Below are positions 1 to 8,255 of a stretch of DNA of 64,000 nt, in pieces. This DNA is from Plantibacter sp050587525 (GTDB taxonomy: Bacteria > Actinomycetota > Actinomycetes > Actinomycetales > Microbacteriaceae): positions 62,001-126,000 of the forward strand of contig NZ_JBOBFT010000005.1 in assembly GCF_050587525.1 (NCBI RefSeq), read 5' to 3'. Below the pieces are notes generated by a model. That model did not search any database. It saw only the letters and a program-made list of their open reading frames with translations, and was not told where the DNA came from. The translations under genes were made by a program, and so were the position numbers. Position 1 is the first letter of the stretch, and every line of letters begins with the position of its first letter.

Positions 1-1004
1 CGGATGGCGCGCGCCATCTCAAGGACGCCGACTCCGCGTTCCCGGTGCGCACCCGGCGGATCGTGGCGTTCCCATGCGTTGTCGGCGACGCCGTTCGCGA
101 TGATCCGGCTGGGCCCGTCGAATCCGCTCACCGGCACGTCGAGCGTGCCGAGTGAACCGGTGATCTCGAAGAGTTGGCGGCGGACGGGCGAGTCGAAGCT
201 GTACACGGACGTGCCGACGACACCACTGCGGAATCGGGTCAGGACGCTCACATGGGTCGACACCTCGACGGGGAACGTCGTGCCGGCATCAGGGCCGGAT
301 CCGATGACCCGCTCGGTGCGCGCACGGTGGCCGACGGCCTGGACGCTCTCGATGGAGCCGAGGAGTTGGACGAGCGTCGCGAAGTAGTACGGGCCGATGT
401 CGAAGAGCGGTCCCGCCCCGCGAGCGAAGAGGAACTGCGGCCGGGGGTGCCAGCTGTCGGGGCCGGGGCCCTGCATGAGGGTGAGGACGGTCTGCGCGTC
501 GCCGATGCTGCCGTCGGCGAGCAGCCGGTGCGCGTGCTGGACGGCCTCCCCGAGCACGGTGTCCGGGGCGTTGCCGAGGACGACCCCGGCGGCGGCGGCC
601 GCATCGAGCACTGCTTTCGCGGACTCGCGATCGAGAGCGAACGGCTTCTCACCCCACACGTGCTTGCCGGCGGCGATCGCGTCGAGCGCGACCTGCGCGT
701 GCACGGCGGGGATCGTGAGGTTGACGACGAGTTCGATGTCGTCGAGGGCGAGGAGCGCTTCAGGCGTCCCGGAGAACGGGACGCCGTACCGCGCCGCCTG
801 CGCGGCGGCCCGTTCGAGGTCGAGGTCGGCGACGCCGAGCACCCGGACGTCCGGGTAGGACGTCAGGCTCCGGAGGTACTCGTCCGAGATGTTGCCGGCG
901 CCGATGATGCCGACGCCCATGGGGCCGGTCCCGGACCGTCTGATCGGCGAAGCGCCCGGGGCATCCGCAGCGCCCGAAGCGCCCGAGGTACGCGGAGCCG
1001 TCAT
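1..1004 (-). CDS. Gfo/Idh/MocA family oxidoreductase (3' end outside window)
   Basis: Reading leftward from an ATG at 1004 gives about 334 residues with no stop before the window edge, so the C-terminus is missing. A Rossmann motif (GVGIIGAGNI, near residue 30) opens the NAD(P) domain, and the family's EKP motif follows in GEKPFAL with the usual catalytic lysine. The family oxidises or reduces sugar hydroxyls with NAD(P). Where many relatives have a catalytic histidine, this protein reads DIGPYY. The first 28 residues are Ala/Pro-rich, and the internal Met29 would be an equally good start. The ATG overlaps the TGA of the upstream isomerase gene by four bases, so the two are translationally coupled. 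The substrate is unknown. Confidence 0.88.
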   Translation of the reverse strand, partial: MTAPRTSGASGAADAPGASPIRRSGTGPMGVGIIGAGNISDEYLRSLTSYPDVRVLGVADLDLERAAAQAARYGVPFSGTPEALLALDDIELVVNLTIPAVHAQVALDAIAAGKHVWGEKPFALDRESAKAVLDAAAAAGVVLGNAPDTVLGEAVQHAHRLLADGSIGDAQTVLTLMQGPGPDSWHPRPQFLFARGAGPLFDIGPYYFATLVQLLGSIESVQAVGHRARTERVIGSGPDAGTTFPVEVSTHVSVLTRFRSGVVGTSVYSFDSPVRRQLFEITGSLGTLDVPVSGFDGPSRIIANGVADNAWERHDPPGAHRERGVGVLEMARAI

Positions 1005-1777
1005 ACGTTCACCTGCTCGAGGAAGAAGCGCGCGTTCCGTTCGAGGAGCGGGAAGACGTCTCCGTCGTCGACGACGACCTCGACGACCGGCATCTCGACG
1101 AAGCTCGTGGAGAGCTGCACGATCTGCGCGAGGCGGCCCGTGATGTCCACGCCCTGGATCGGCGGGTCGTCGGCGACCGGCGGTTCGTTCGTGACGTGCA
1201 GGAATCGCACCCGGTCGGCGAGGCGAGGCAGCAGCTCGAACACATCCGCTCCCCCGGTCGCCGCCCAGTACGTGTCGACCTCGAGAATCACGGCCGGGTC
1301 CAGCAGGGCCACGAGCCGTTCGTAGGCGGAAACGCCGTCGATGTGCTGGGCGAACTCGAAATCATGGTTGTGATAGCCGACTCGCAGGCCATGCGACGCC
1401 GCCCGCGCGGAAGCTCGGTTCACGGCATCGGCGAGCCGTTCGACCCCGTCGAGGTCGGCGATGGAGGTCGGCTCGACCCAGGGGACGATGAGTGTGGAGA
1501 TGCCGAGGGCGCCCGCGGCGGCGAAGACCGCATCCGCCGTGTCGTCGGTGATGCGTGCGTGAGCGGCGGTCGCCTGCAGTCCCGCGGAGCGCATCGCCCG
1601 CCCGAGGGCATCGGTGTAGCCGAGGATGTCGTACGGCTCGACGTGCGTGAAGCCGAAGCCGGCGAGGCGTTCGAGGGTGCGCGCGAGCGTCTCGTACTCG
1701 GCGCCTTCGCGATGGCCCTTCCCCAGATCGTCGCGGACGCTGTAGAGCTGAACGCCGAGCGGATGGGTCGTAGTCAT
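1001..1777 (-). CDS. Sugar phosphate isomerase/epimerase family TIM-barrel protein
   Basis: This 258-residue protein has the hallmarks of the xylose-isomerase-like TIM barrel family. The opening strand is GVQLYSVR, the metal-binding strand reads GYHNHDFEF, and LEVDTYW and FLHVT follow. Members isomerise, epimerise or dehydrate keto sugars, and some act on 3-keto-glycosides, using a divalent metal held by Glu, Asp and His. It is the first gene of a two-gene unit with the oxidoreductase at 1-1004, which it overlaps by ATGA. A candidate operator lies about 92 bp upstream at 1869-1879. A paralogue sits at 4923-5744. The exact substrate cannot be read from the sequence. Confidence 0.88.
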   Translation of the reverse strand: MTTTHPLGVQLYSVRDDLGKGHREGAEYETLARTLERLAGFGFTHVEPYDILGYTDALGRAMRSAGLQATAAHARITDDTADAVFAAAGALGISTLIVPWVEPTSIADLDGVERLADAVNRASARAASHGLRVGYHNHDFEFAQHIDGVSAYERLVALLDPAVILEVDTYWAATGGADVFELLPRLADRVRFLHVTNEPPVADDPPIQGVDITGRLAQIVQLSTSFVEMPVVEVVVDDGDVFPLLERNARFFLEQVNV

Positions 1778-1868
1778 GATGCGATCTCCCTGTTCCCCTC
1801 TGCGATCCCGTGCGAGGCGGCGTCACAAGGACGCACACCAGACAGAACCACAGCATACCAAATACTGT

Positions 1869-1879
1869 CCACTAGATGC
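1869..1879. promoter_or_regulatory. Candidate GntR-family operator, copy 1
   Basis: The sequence CCACTAGATGC lies in the 143-bp gap upstream of the isomerase gene that starts at 1777. It differs at two positions from CAACTAGATAC, which is found in the leaders of two other operons of the cluster (3837-3847 and 14410-14420). The recurrence only upstream of cluster operons suggests a binding site for the GntR/UTRA regulator at 1921-2712. That assignment is inference. Confidence 0.45.
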
Positions 1880-1920
1880 ACTGCGTGCTGTACCGAAGAA
1901 TCCACCGATCGATCCGGCAT

Positions 1921-2712
1921 TCAGTCCACCCCGAACGTCGTGAGCGCTCCGGGACCCGAGCCGGCCCGCGCGAAGAACGTCCGCAGTCGGTACCGGTCCC
2001 CCGCGTACTGGATGGTCGACGAGAGGATCGCCCTCCCGCCGCGATCCCGCACGATCTGATGCATCACGAGCACGGGCCGGTTCGGGGCGACGCCCAGGAG
2101 GCCCGCGACCTCCTCATCGGCTTCGCGCGCTTCGATCGTGGAGCCGGCATCGATCAGATCGAGCCCTGCATCGGCGAGCGTGTCGTAGAGGGATGCCGTA
2201 GTGAAGTCCACCTGTCCGAGTGATGGGGCGAGGTGCGCCGGGACGATCGAGCGGTCGATCGCGATCGGCACGCCGTCGAGGTTGCGGACGCGCGCGAGCT
2301 GGAAGACCGAGGTGCCCGGCGCGACGCCCAGACGCTCTGCTTCGTCGAGGGTCGCCATGGCGGGCTCGCAGCGGAGGACGACGGAACTCGCCACGAGGCC
2401 CATGCGCTGCGCCGTCTCCGAGAAGGACTCCAGACTGTTCGGCCACTCCTTGCGATCGTCGCCCGCGACGTACCAGCCGCGGCCGTGCGAGGACTTCAGG
2501 ACGCCCTCCTCCACGAGCCTGAGGAGCGCCTTCCGGAGGGTGACCCGACTGATGTCGAGGCTCAGGCACAGCTCCCGCTCCGGCGGGAGGCGCATGCCCG
2601 GCTTGAGCGCACCGTCGAGGATCCTGGCGCGTACGGCATCGGCCGCCTGCGACCAGAGCGGCGCGATGCTGTCCACCCTGATGGGTGTTCTGACGACGTC
2701 TGCAGCGGTCAT
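1921..2712 (-). CDS. GntR family regulator, HutC/UTRA type
   Basis: This is a 263-residue transcription factor. An N-terminal winged helix (about residues 8-75) contains the GntR signature stretch LPPERELCLSLDISRVTLRKA split by the recognition helix. A C-terminal UTRA ligand domain spans about residues 95-260 (LARVRNLDGVPIAIDRS is typical). HutC-type regulators usually repress sugar or amino-acid catabolic genes and release DNA when a pathway metabolite binds UTRA. The ATG at 2712 overlaps the TGA of the upstream oxidoreductase gene by four bases, so it is probably co-transcribed with it and may control itself through the motif at 3837-3847. A longer in-frame reading upstream exists but only duplicates antisense of the oxidoreductase gene. 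Confidence 0.92.
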   Translation of the reverse strand: MTAADVVRTPIRVDSIAPLWSQAADAVRARILDGALKPGMRLPPERELCLSLDISRVTLRKALLRLVEEGVLKSSHGRGWYVAGDDRKEWPNSLESFSETAQRMGLVASSVVLRCEPAMATLDEAERLGVAPGTSVFQLARVRNLDGVPIAIDRSIVPAHLAPSLGQVDFTTASLYDTLADAGLDLIDAGSTIEAREADEEVAGLLGVAPNRPVLVMHQIVRDRGGRAILSSTIQYAGDRYRLRTFFARAGSGPGALTTFGVD

Positions 2713-3749
2713 GCCGGGAGCTGCACCGTCTCCCAGACGCCCGACTTCATCGACGCGTAGCAGGCGTCCAGGATGCAGTTGACGATGTGGCCGTCGTCGA
2801 AGGTCTCGATCGGCGGAACGCCCTTCGCGAAGCAGTCCACGAAGTGGCGCATCTCCTGGCTGAAACCGTAGGCGCGGGCCTCCTCCGGCACGGGGTAGAC
2901 CCATCCGGTGTCCGCGTCGGCCTTCTCCACGAGGTAGCCGGCGGGGTTCTCGATGAATCCCCACACAGGCGTGTTCGAGGTGTCGGTGACGATGCGACCG
3001 GCCGTGCCGACGAGCTCGTGGCGGAGCTGCATGCCGCCCTTCTCGATCCAGGACGACTCGATCTGCGCGAGCTGCCCGTCTGCGAACTTGAGCAGGGCGA
3101 TGGCCGTGTCCTCACCGGTGGTCTTGTCGCCGTGCACCATGGTCGCTCCCCACGCGAAGACCTCGGTGACGGGGTTGTCCTTGCCGAAGAAGTGCCTCGC
3201 GGACTCGACCGTGTGGCAGCCCATGTCGAGGAGCGCGCCGCCGCCGGCCGTCTCCGCGTCCCAGAAGTGCGGCGCGTGCGGACCGGAGTGCGCCTCGCGG
3301 GCGCGCATCGTGAGCACCTCACCGATCGCGCCGGCCGCCACCATCTGATGGGCCTTGGCGATGTTGGGTGAGAACACCGAACTCTCGGCGTACCCGTGCC
3401 AGACGCCGTGCTCCCGCACGATACGGACGATCTCGGCGGCCTCCGCACCGGTGCGGGCCAGCGGCTTCGTGCAGACGATGCCCTTGCCCGCTTCGGCAGC
3501 GATCCTCACGGCCTCCACGTGCGCCTCGTTGGGCAGTGCGATCACAACGAGGTCGACGTCCGGATCGGCGCACAGCTCAGCGATGTCCGTGTACTGCTTC
3601 GCGATGGGCCCCCACTTCTCGGCGAAGGAGTCGGCACGGTCGGCGTCGCGTGAGTAGTTCGCGACGATCTCCGCGTTCCGCACGTCCTGCAGCGCATCGG
3701 CATAGGTGTCGCTGATGAAGCCAGAGCCGAGCAGTCCTACACGAATCAC
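2709..3749 (-). CDS. Gfo/Idh/MocA family oxidoreductase
   Basis: This 346-residue protein starts with a dinucleotide-binding motif (IRVGLLGSGFIS). The family EKP motif is replaced by TKP (CTKPLART), keeping the catalytic Lys but not the Glu. DMGCHTVES provides the usual catalytic His region. Family members oxidise sugar alcohol groups or reduce keto sugars with NAD(P)H. It is the first gene of a two-gene unit with the GntR regulator, which it overlaps by ATGA, so enzyme and regulator are made together. The 196-bp leader carries operator copy 2. The actual sugar is not known. Confidence 0.9.
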   Translation of the reverse strand: MIRVGLLGSGFISDTYADALQDVRNAEIVANYSRDADRADSFAEKWGPIAKQYTDIAELCADPDVDLVVIALPNEAHVEAVRIAAEAGKGIVCTKPLARTGAEAAEIVRIVREHGVWHGYAESSVFSPNIAKAHQMVAAGAIGEVLTMRAREAHSGPHAPHFWDAETAGGGALLDMGCHTVESARHFFGKDNPVTEVFAWGATMVHGDKTTGEDTAIALLKFADGQLAQIESSWIEKGGMQLRHELVGTAGRIVTDTSNTPVWGFIENPAGYLVEKADADTGWVYPVPEEARAYGFSQEMRHFVDCFAKGVPPIETFDDGHIVNCILDACYASMKSGVWETVQLPA

Positions 3750-3836
3750 AGTTCCTCCTCGTCGTCGACCGCCTCCCGTGGCGGTCGATCCTGGATCGAT
3801 GCTAGCAAATTGGTACGTAGTGGTCTATGCAAATGC

Positions 3837-3847
3837 GTATCTAGTTG
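3837..3847. promoter_or_regulatory. Candidate GntR-family operator, copy 2
   Basis: GTATCTAGTTG on the plus strand is the exact reverse complement of CAACTAGATAC at 14410-14420. It lies 88-98 bp upstream of the oxidoreductase-GntR unit. About 17 bp to its left is AGTGGTCTA, a half-site resembling known HutC/DasR-type operators (AGTGGTCTAGACCACT in the literature). This is consistent with GntR autoregulation, but binding is inferred. Confidence 0.5.
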
Positions 3848-3945
3848 AACAATTCCGATACCACTGCGAACCTCTGTTCGGGTCGGTTCGGAACCGACGA
3901 TGGAAGCGGGTGACGGCGACCATGCACCCGCCGCCACCCGCGGCT

Positions 3946-4926
3946 TCAGGGCGCCGCGATCAACCGATCGAACGCAGCGGACAATTCGTCACTCACACCG
4001 CGATGACCCTCGTGGGCGTCGTGGTACTCGATGACCTCCCGGGCTCCGGCGGAGAACGAGACCTGCGGAGCGAAGTCGGGGACAAGGGCCCGCAGCTTCG
4101 TCGTGTCGAACAGCATCGAGTGCCGGAAATCATGTTCGAGGACATCGCCCCACCCGGGGACCTCGTGAGCGATCGTCTCGCTCGAGCGGTGAACGAGCCG
4201 AGGGTCGTGCACCCCCGCGGCGGCGGCGAGCGTGAGGTGGATCTGGTCCCAGGTGAGGATGTCGGCGCTCACGACGTTGACGGACTCCCCCACGGCGTGC
4301 TGATTGCCGAGGAGCGGCACGAACGCCCGCGCGAAGTCGCTCGAGTGCGTCAGGCTCCAGAGCGAGGTGCCGTCGCCGTGCACGATGACGCCGTCGCCGC
4401 GCCGCATCCGTTCGATCGCCGTCCACCCGGACAGCAGCGGGACGGTGGTCCGGTCGTAGGTGTGGAACGGGCGGACGATCGTGACGGGGAAACCGTGCTC
4501 GCGGTACTCGCGCTCGAGGACGTCCTCGCACTCGATCTTCTCCTTGGCGTAGGTGAAGACCGGCTGCCGTCTGGGGCTCGACTCCGTGATCGGCAGCTGC
4601 GGGACGGGGCGGCCGAAGACCGAGCACGTGCTGATGAACACGTACTGACCGGTCCGTCCCTGGAACAGCTCGCGCTGGCCGTCGAGGTCCTTTGGCGAGA
4701 AGCCGACCCAGTTCACGACCGCGTCGTACTCCTCGCCGTCGATCGCTCCGCGGAGGCTGTCCGGATCACGGACATCGGCTCGCACCTGGCGCACGCCTGC
4801 CGCTTGCTCACGCTTCGGTTCCGATCTCGTGACGATCGTCAGATCGATGCCGCGGCGAACCGCTTCCGTCGCTGCGGCGGTGCCGATCATGCCGGCCCCA
4901 CCCAGGAAGAGGACTCGTGTGCTCAT
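3946..4926 (-). CDS. NAD(P)-dependent epimerase/dehydratase-like SDR protein
   Basis: This is a 326-residue extended short-chain dehydrogenase/reductase. The N-terminus VLFLGGAGMIGTA carries the Rossmann glycine motif. FISTCSVFG supplies the catalytic Ser/Thr region. The Tyr-Lys pair appears in FTYAKEK (YxxxK) and is followed by TIVRPFHTYD, as in nucleotide-sugar epimerases. Members act on nucleotide-activated or free sugars with NAD(P). The ATG at 4926 overlaps the stop of the isomerase gene upstream, placing it last in the ThuA-isomerase-epimerase unit. The 196 bp downstream, to the oxidoreductase start, belongs to the next operon's promoter. The substrate is unknown. Confidence 0.88.
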   Translation of the reverse strand: MSTRVLFLGGAGMIGTAAATEAVRRGIDLTIVTRSEPKREQAAGVRQVRADVRDPDSLRGAIDGEEYDAVVNWVGFSPKDLDGQRELFQGRTGQYVFISTCSVFGRPVPQLPITESSPRRQPVFTYAKEKIECEDVLEREYREHGFPVTIVRPFHTYDRTTVPLLSGWTAIERMRRGDGVIVHGDGTSLWSLTHSSDFARAFVPLLGNQHAVGESVNVVSADILTWDQIHLTLAAAAGVHDPRLVHRSSETIAHEVPGWGDVLEHDFRHSMLFDTTKLRALVPDFAPQVSFSAGAREVIEYHDAHEGHRGVSDELSAAFDRLIAAP

Positions 4927-5744
4927 GCGTTCGCTCCGTTCAGTGGCACGCCGCCGCGGGACAGGCCGCGTCCGACGAGGTGCCGATAGCTGCGTTCGAG
5001 GGCCTCGAACGTGTCGATGTGGAGGCGTTCCAGTTCCACGATGTGCCAGTCGATGGCGGTGCCGGCATCGAGGACGACGTCCCAGTCGATGGCGCCATCG
5101 CCGATCGGCACCATCGTGTCGTCCTCGTAGCTCACCGCCGGGCCGTCCTTGATGTGGACGAGACGGACTCGGTGCCTGAGGTCGTGGAGCAGCTCCGGGA
5201 GCTCGGCGCCGCCCATCCTCGCCCAGTACAGGTCGAGTTCGAGGACGACGTCCGGGTGCAATCGGTCGAGGAGGACGTCGTAGGCGACGCGTCCGTCGAT
5301 CCGATTCCGGAACTCCGCGAAGTGATTGTGGTAGCCGATGCGCATCCCGCGCGCACCTGCCCGCTCGGCCGCTTCGTTCACCCGTTCGACGCCGCGCGCG
5401 ATCGTCTCCGCGGTGGCGAACTCTTCGCGCTCCATGCTCCAGACGAGTGTCGTCGCCCCGAGTTCGGCGTACTCGTCGAGGATCAGATCGGCGTCGAGCC
5501 CCGCAGGGAAGGGTGCGTGCGAGCTCGTGAGCGCGAGGCCGACGGTGTCGAGCGCGGATCGAACGGCTCGCGCTCCGAAGCGTTCGACGATCCCGTAGGT
5601 CTCGATCCCGAGGTAGCCGATGTCGGCGACGCGCGCGAGGGTTCCGGGGAGGTCGGCTGTGGCCTGATCCAGCACCGTGTACGCCATGACGGCGATGCGC
5701 GGCGCTCCATCCACCGCAGCGGCGTCGCTCAGCGGATCCGTCAC
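4923..5744 (-). CDS. Sugar phosphate isomerase/epimerase family TIM-barrel protein
   Basis: This 273-residue paralogue of the protein at 1001-1777 has the metal-site strands GYHNHFAEF, LELDLYW and VHIKDG in order. HIKD is the canonical form, whereas the paralogue has HVTN. The GTG start at 5744 sits in a GTGA overlap with the stop of the ThuA-like gene, and the protein begins VTDPLSDAA. Family members rearrange keto sugars, and some are 3-keto-sugar epimerases or C-glycoside-cleaving enzymes. It is flanked by ThuA and an epimerase with four-base overlaps on both sides, so it is part of a tightly coupled trio. Confidence 0.88.
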   Translation of the reverse strand: MTDPLSDAAAVDGAPRIAVMAYTVLDQATADLPGTLARVADIGYLGIETYGIVERFGARAVRSALDTVGLALTSSHAPFPAGLDADLILDEYAELGATTLVWSMEREEFATAETIARGVERVNEAAERAGARGMRIGYHNHFAEFRNRIDGRVAYDVLLDRLHPDVVLELDLYWARMGGAELPELLHDLRHRVRLVHIKDGPAVSYEDDTMVPIGDGAIDWDVVLDAGTAIDWHIVELERLHIDTFEALERSYRHLVGRGLSRGGVPLNGANA

Positions 5745-6406
5745 TGCGCAGCCCAGACGAGCGCCTGGCGCACGAGGGTCCGGAACGACGGTTCGCCCCA
5801 CGCCCGCATGTCGTGGCCGAGCGCCAGGTAGACGACCCGACCCTCCCCGACCTCCCGCGTGTACAGGACGGGGATGATCTCGCCGTCGGCACGGCGCCGC
5901 TCGGCGAGGATCGTGTGGTCGTCGCTCGCGAACTCGAACTCGTAGTACTCGTCGAAGAGCTCGAAGTCGGTCACGCCGGCGGTGATGGGGTGCTCCGCGA
6001 CGATCTCGATCAGGTGGCGGCCCTCGTGGTGGTCCGGCCCGTGCGAGAGGTAGCGGTTGCCGAGCAGTTCGTACAGCGGCCGGTCGGCCGGATCGAGCCC
6101 GTCGCCCTCCCATCCGAGGACGTCGGTGGCGTGGAGCGCGACGACACCCTTGCCCGCGCGCACCGCTTCCGCGAGCGCCTCCTGCTGGTGGGTGGGGAAG
6201 GATCCCCCTGCGGTGTAGAAGAGGTAGACGTCGGCCTCGGCGGTCTCAGGCCTCGGGTCGACGAAGCGGTTGGTCCCGGCGGCACGACGGGTGGCGAAGC
6301 CGGCTTCGACGCCGAGCTGCTGGAAGACGAGGGAGGCGCTCAGGAGGTCGTGGTGGATGTCGTCGCCGTTGACGATGACCATCGCGCGGGGTGCATTGCC
6401 TGACAT
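5741..6406 (-). CDS. ThuA-like domain protein
   Basis: This 221-residue single-domain protein matches the ThuA class-I glutamine-amidotransferase-like fold. It begins with a hydrophobic strand then NGDDIHHD, contains VYLFYTAGGSFPTHQQEAL and GVVALHATD, and ends with VVYLALGHDMRAW, the conserved C-terminal strand. ThuA was first described in trehalose/disaccharide use in rhizobia, where it works with a Gfo/Idh/MocA partner (ThuB) on 3-keto sugars. It lies just downstream of the strong hairpin at 6441-6476 and overlaps the next isomerase gene by GTGA. A diverged paralogue is at 12552-13286. Confidence 0.87.
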   Translation of the reverse strand: MSGNAPRAMVIVNGDDIHHDLLSASLVFQQLGVEAGFATRRAAGTNRFVDPRPETAEADVYLFYTAGGSFPTHQQEALAEAVRAGKGVVALHATDVLGWEGDGLDPADRPLYELLGNRYLSHGPDHHEGRHLIEIVAEHPITAGVTDFELFDEYYEFEFASDDHTILAERRRADGEIIPVLYTREVGEGRVVYLALGHDMRAWGEPSFRTLVRQALVWAAQ

Positions 6407-6440
6407 GGGGGTCCGTTCTGTGCTGCGCTGCTGGTGGGGA

Positions 6441-6476
6441 CCGGTGCGGGCCCTGATCGCTCAGGACCCGCACCGG
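6441..6476 (-). terminator. Intrinsic terminator or attenuator after the solute-binding protein gene
   Basis: A 16-bp inverted repeat (CCGGTGCGGG...CCCGCACCGG with one mismatch) closes a four-base loop. It lies 17 bp past the stop of the binding-protein gene and 35 bp before the ThuA start. It probably ends most transcripts after the transporter genes and so lowers expression of the ThuA-isomerase-epimerase trio. Confidence 0.75.
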
Positions 6477-6492
6477 GTGGTGCAGGTGTTCG

Positions 6493-8148
6493 TTACTTCT
6501 TCGCCGTCGGCTTGAGGTTGACGGCGACGACGGCGTTCGGGTTCGGAGCGAAGTAGGGGTCGCTCTCGTCCGGGAAGCCGGTCGCCTTCTCCGTGCTCCA
6601 GTCGCCGTAGTAGCCCCAGTAGAAGAGCGTGATGACCGGGAGGTTGTCGATCCAGATCCCCTGCAGCTCGGCGAGGATCGTGTTGCGCTCCTCGTCGGTC
6701 GTCGCGTGGGGGTACTCGTTGAACAGCTCCTTGGCGCGGTCGTTCTGGAACCGCTCGATGTTCTGGAACGTCGGAGTGTCCTCGCCGGTGGGGTGGTAGA
6801 AGTTCGGGTTCATCATGTTGTTGTAGAACGAGAACACTCGCGGCGCGGAGTCGACCGGGTAGCCGATCGTCGCCTCGAAGTCGCCGGACGAGGTCATCTT
6901 GTTGATGTCCGTCACCGCGACGCCGTCGATGTCGACCTTGATGCCGATGTCCTTCAGCTGTGAGACGAGCACCTGGGCCGGAGCCGCGATGTCGGTGTAG
7001 GCGGAGGGGAAGCTGATGGCGAACTCCACCTGCTTGCCGTCCTTCTCGTAGTAGCCGTCCGAGTTCTTCGTGTAACCGGCGTCCTCGAGGGTCTTGATCG
7101 CGGCTGCCTTGTCCTGCGTGAAGTCGAGTCCCTTGTACTGCGGGGCGATCGCGTCCTCGAAGGACGGCATCGGCAGACCGATCTGGCTCGTGGCCGGGTG
7201 CGAGTTGCGCGATGCTGCGAGCTGTTCACGGTCGACGCCGAGGCTGATGGCCTTCCGCACGGCGAGGTCGCTCAGCGGGAACTTCTCGAGGTTGGGGATG
7301 AGCCCGTCCATGCCGACGTCGGGCGCCCAGTAGTGGAAGTTGGGGTTCTTGTCGAGGTAGGTCTCCTTGACGTTGGCGATGTACGTGCCCGCCCAGTCGA
7401 TCTGCCCCTGCACGAGGGCGTTCGCCTGTGCCTGGTTGTCCTTGTACGCGATGAAGCGGAGGCCGTCGATCGCGGGCTTGCCCGGCTGCCAGTAGTCCTT
7501 GTTCTTCGTCAGCAGGTAGCTCTGCGGGGAGAACGTGGACAGCTCGAATGCGCCGGTTCCGACCGGCTCCTTGTCTTCGAAGGAGGTCGGGTCCTTGACC
7601 TTGCTCCACAGGTGCTCGGAGACGATGGGCACGGACACGATCGTGGTGAAGTCGACTTCAGACGGCTTCGTGAACGTCATCGTCACGGTGTCGGGGTCGG
7701 TCGCGGTGATCGTGTCGAAGTCGACGCCCGTCAGGTTCAGTGCGGGGAACTTCTTGAGGAGTTCGTAGGTGAAGACGACGTCGTCTGCCGTGAACTTCTC
7801 GCCGTCGGACCACTTCACGCCGTCCTGGAGCGAGATGGTGAAGGTCTCGTTGTTGTTCGACCACTCGGTCGATTTCGCCAGCCACGGGAGGTCGTCGCCG
7901 ACCTTGACGTAGTTGATCTGGACGAGGGGTTCGTAGATCATGCCCTTGGATCCGAGTCCGAGGGCGGTGTCGGGCAGGAAGGGGTTGAAGACCTGTGTGA
8001 GGTTGTCGGCCTGTCCGCCGACGTTCAGGATGACGCCGTCGGCGCTGTCCCCTGAGCCTGCTGAGCAGGCGGCGAGGCCGGCGACGAGCCCGACGGCGAC
8101 GGCGAGGCCGGTGACCCGTCTGGTTCGTGCTGAGGTGAGTCGTGCCAT
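6493..8148 (-). CDS. ABC transporter solute-binding lipoprotein, family 5 (peptide/oligosaccharide type)
   Basis: This 551-residue protein has a lipoprotein signal peptide with lipobox LAAC (acylated Cys near residue 28) followed by a Gly/Ser tether. The mature part is a family 5 (DppA/OppA-like) binding protein, with NNNETFTISLQDGVKWSDGEKFTADDVVFTYEL split over the conserved core. Its length is typical. The family binds peptides, nickel or, in several bacteria, oligosaccharides. The neighbouring sugar enzymes favour a carbohydrate ligand here (inference). It lies 107 bp downstream of the ATPase gene and is followed by a strong hairpin. Confidence 0.93.
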   Translation of the reverse strand: MARLTSARTRRVTGLAVAVGLVAGLAACSAGSGDSADGVILNVGGQADNLTQVFNPFLPDTALGLGSKGMIYEPLVQINYVKVGDDLPWLAKSTEWSNNNETFTISLQDGVKWSDGEKFTADDVVFTYELLKKFPALNLTGVDFDTITATDPDTVTMTFTKPSEVDFTTIVSVPIVSEHLWSKVKDPTSFEDKEPVGTGAFELSTFSPQSYLLTKNKDYWQPGKPAIDGLRFIAYKDNQAQANALVQGQIDWAGTYIANVKETYLDKNPNFHYWAPDVGMDGLIPNLEKFPLSDLAVRKAISLGVDREQLAASRNSHPATSQIGLPMPSFEDAIAPQYKGLDFTQDKAAAIKTLEDAGYTKNSDGYYEKDGKQVEFAISFPSAYTDIAAPAQVLVSQLKDIGIKVDIDGVAVTDINKMTSSGDFEATIGYPVDSAPRVFSFYNNMMNPNFYHPTGEDTPTFQNIERFQNDRAKELFNEYPHATTDEERNTILAELQGIWIDNLPVITLFYWGYYGDWSTEKATGFPDESDPYFAPNPNAVVAVNLKPTAKK

Positions 8149-8255
8149 GGTGGATGTTCTCCTCTGACGTGTGATGTCGTATGTGTGGTGAGCGGTTCTG
8201 ACGGATGGTGCGCGTAATGCGCGTGATGCGGTGGTGCAGAACGTGACGGCGGCGG

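Noticed and set aside
3780..4989. Plus-strand frame across the epimerase gene and its downstream gap
   Set aside because: Antisense composition and no motifs; the minus-strand epimerase explains the region.
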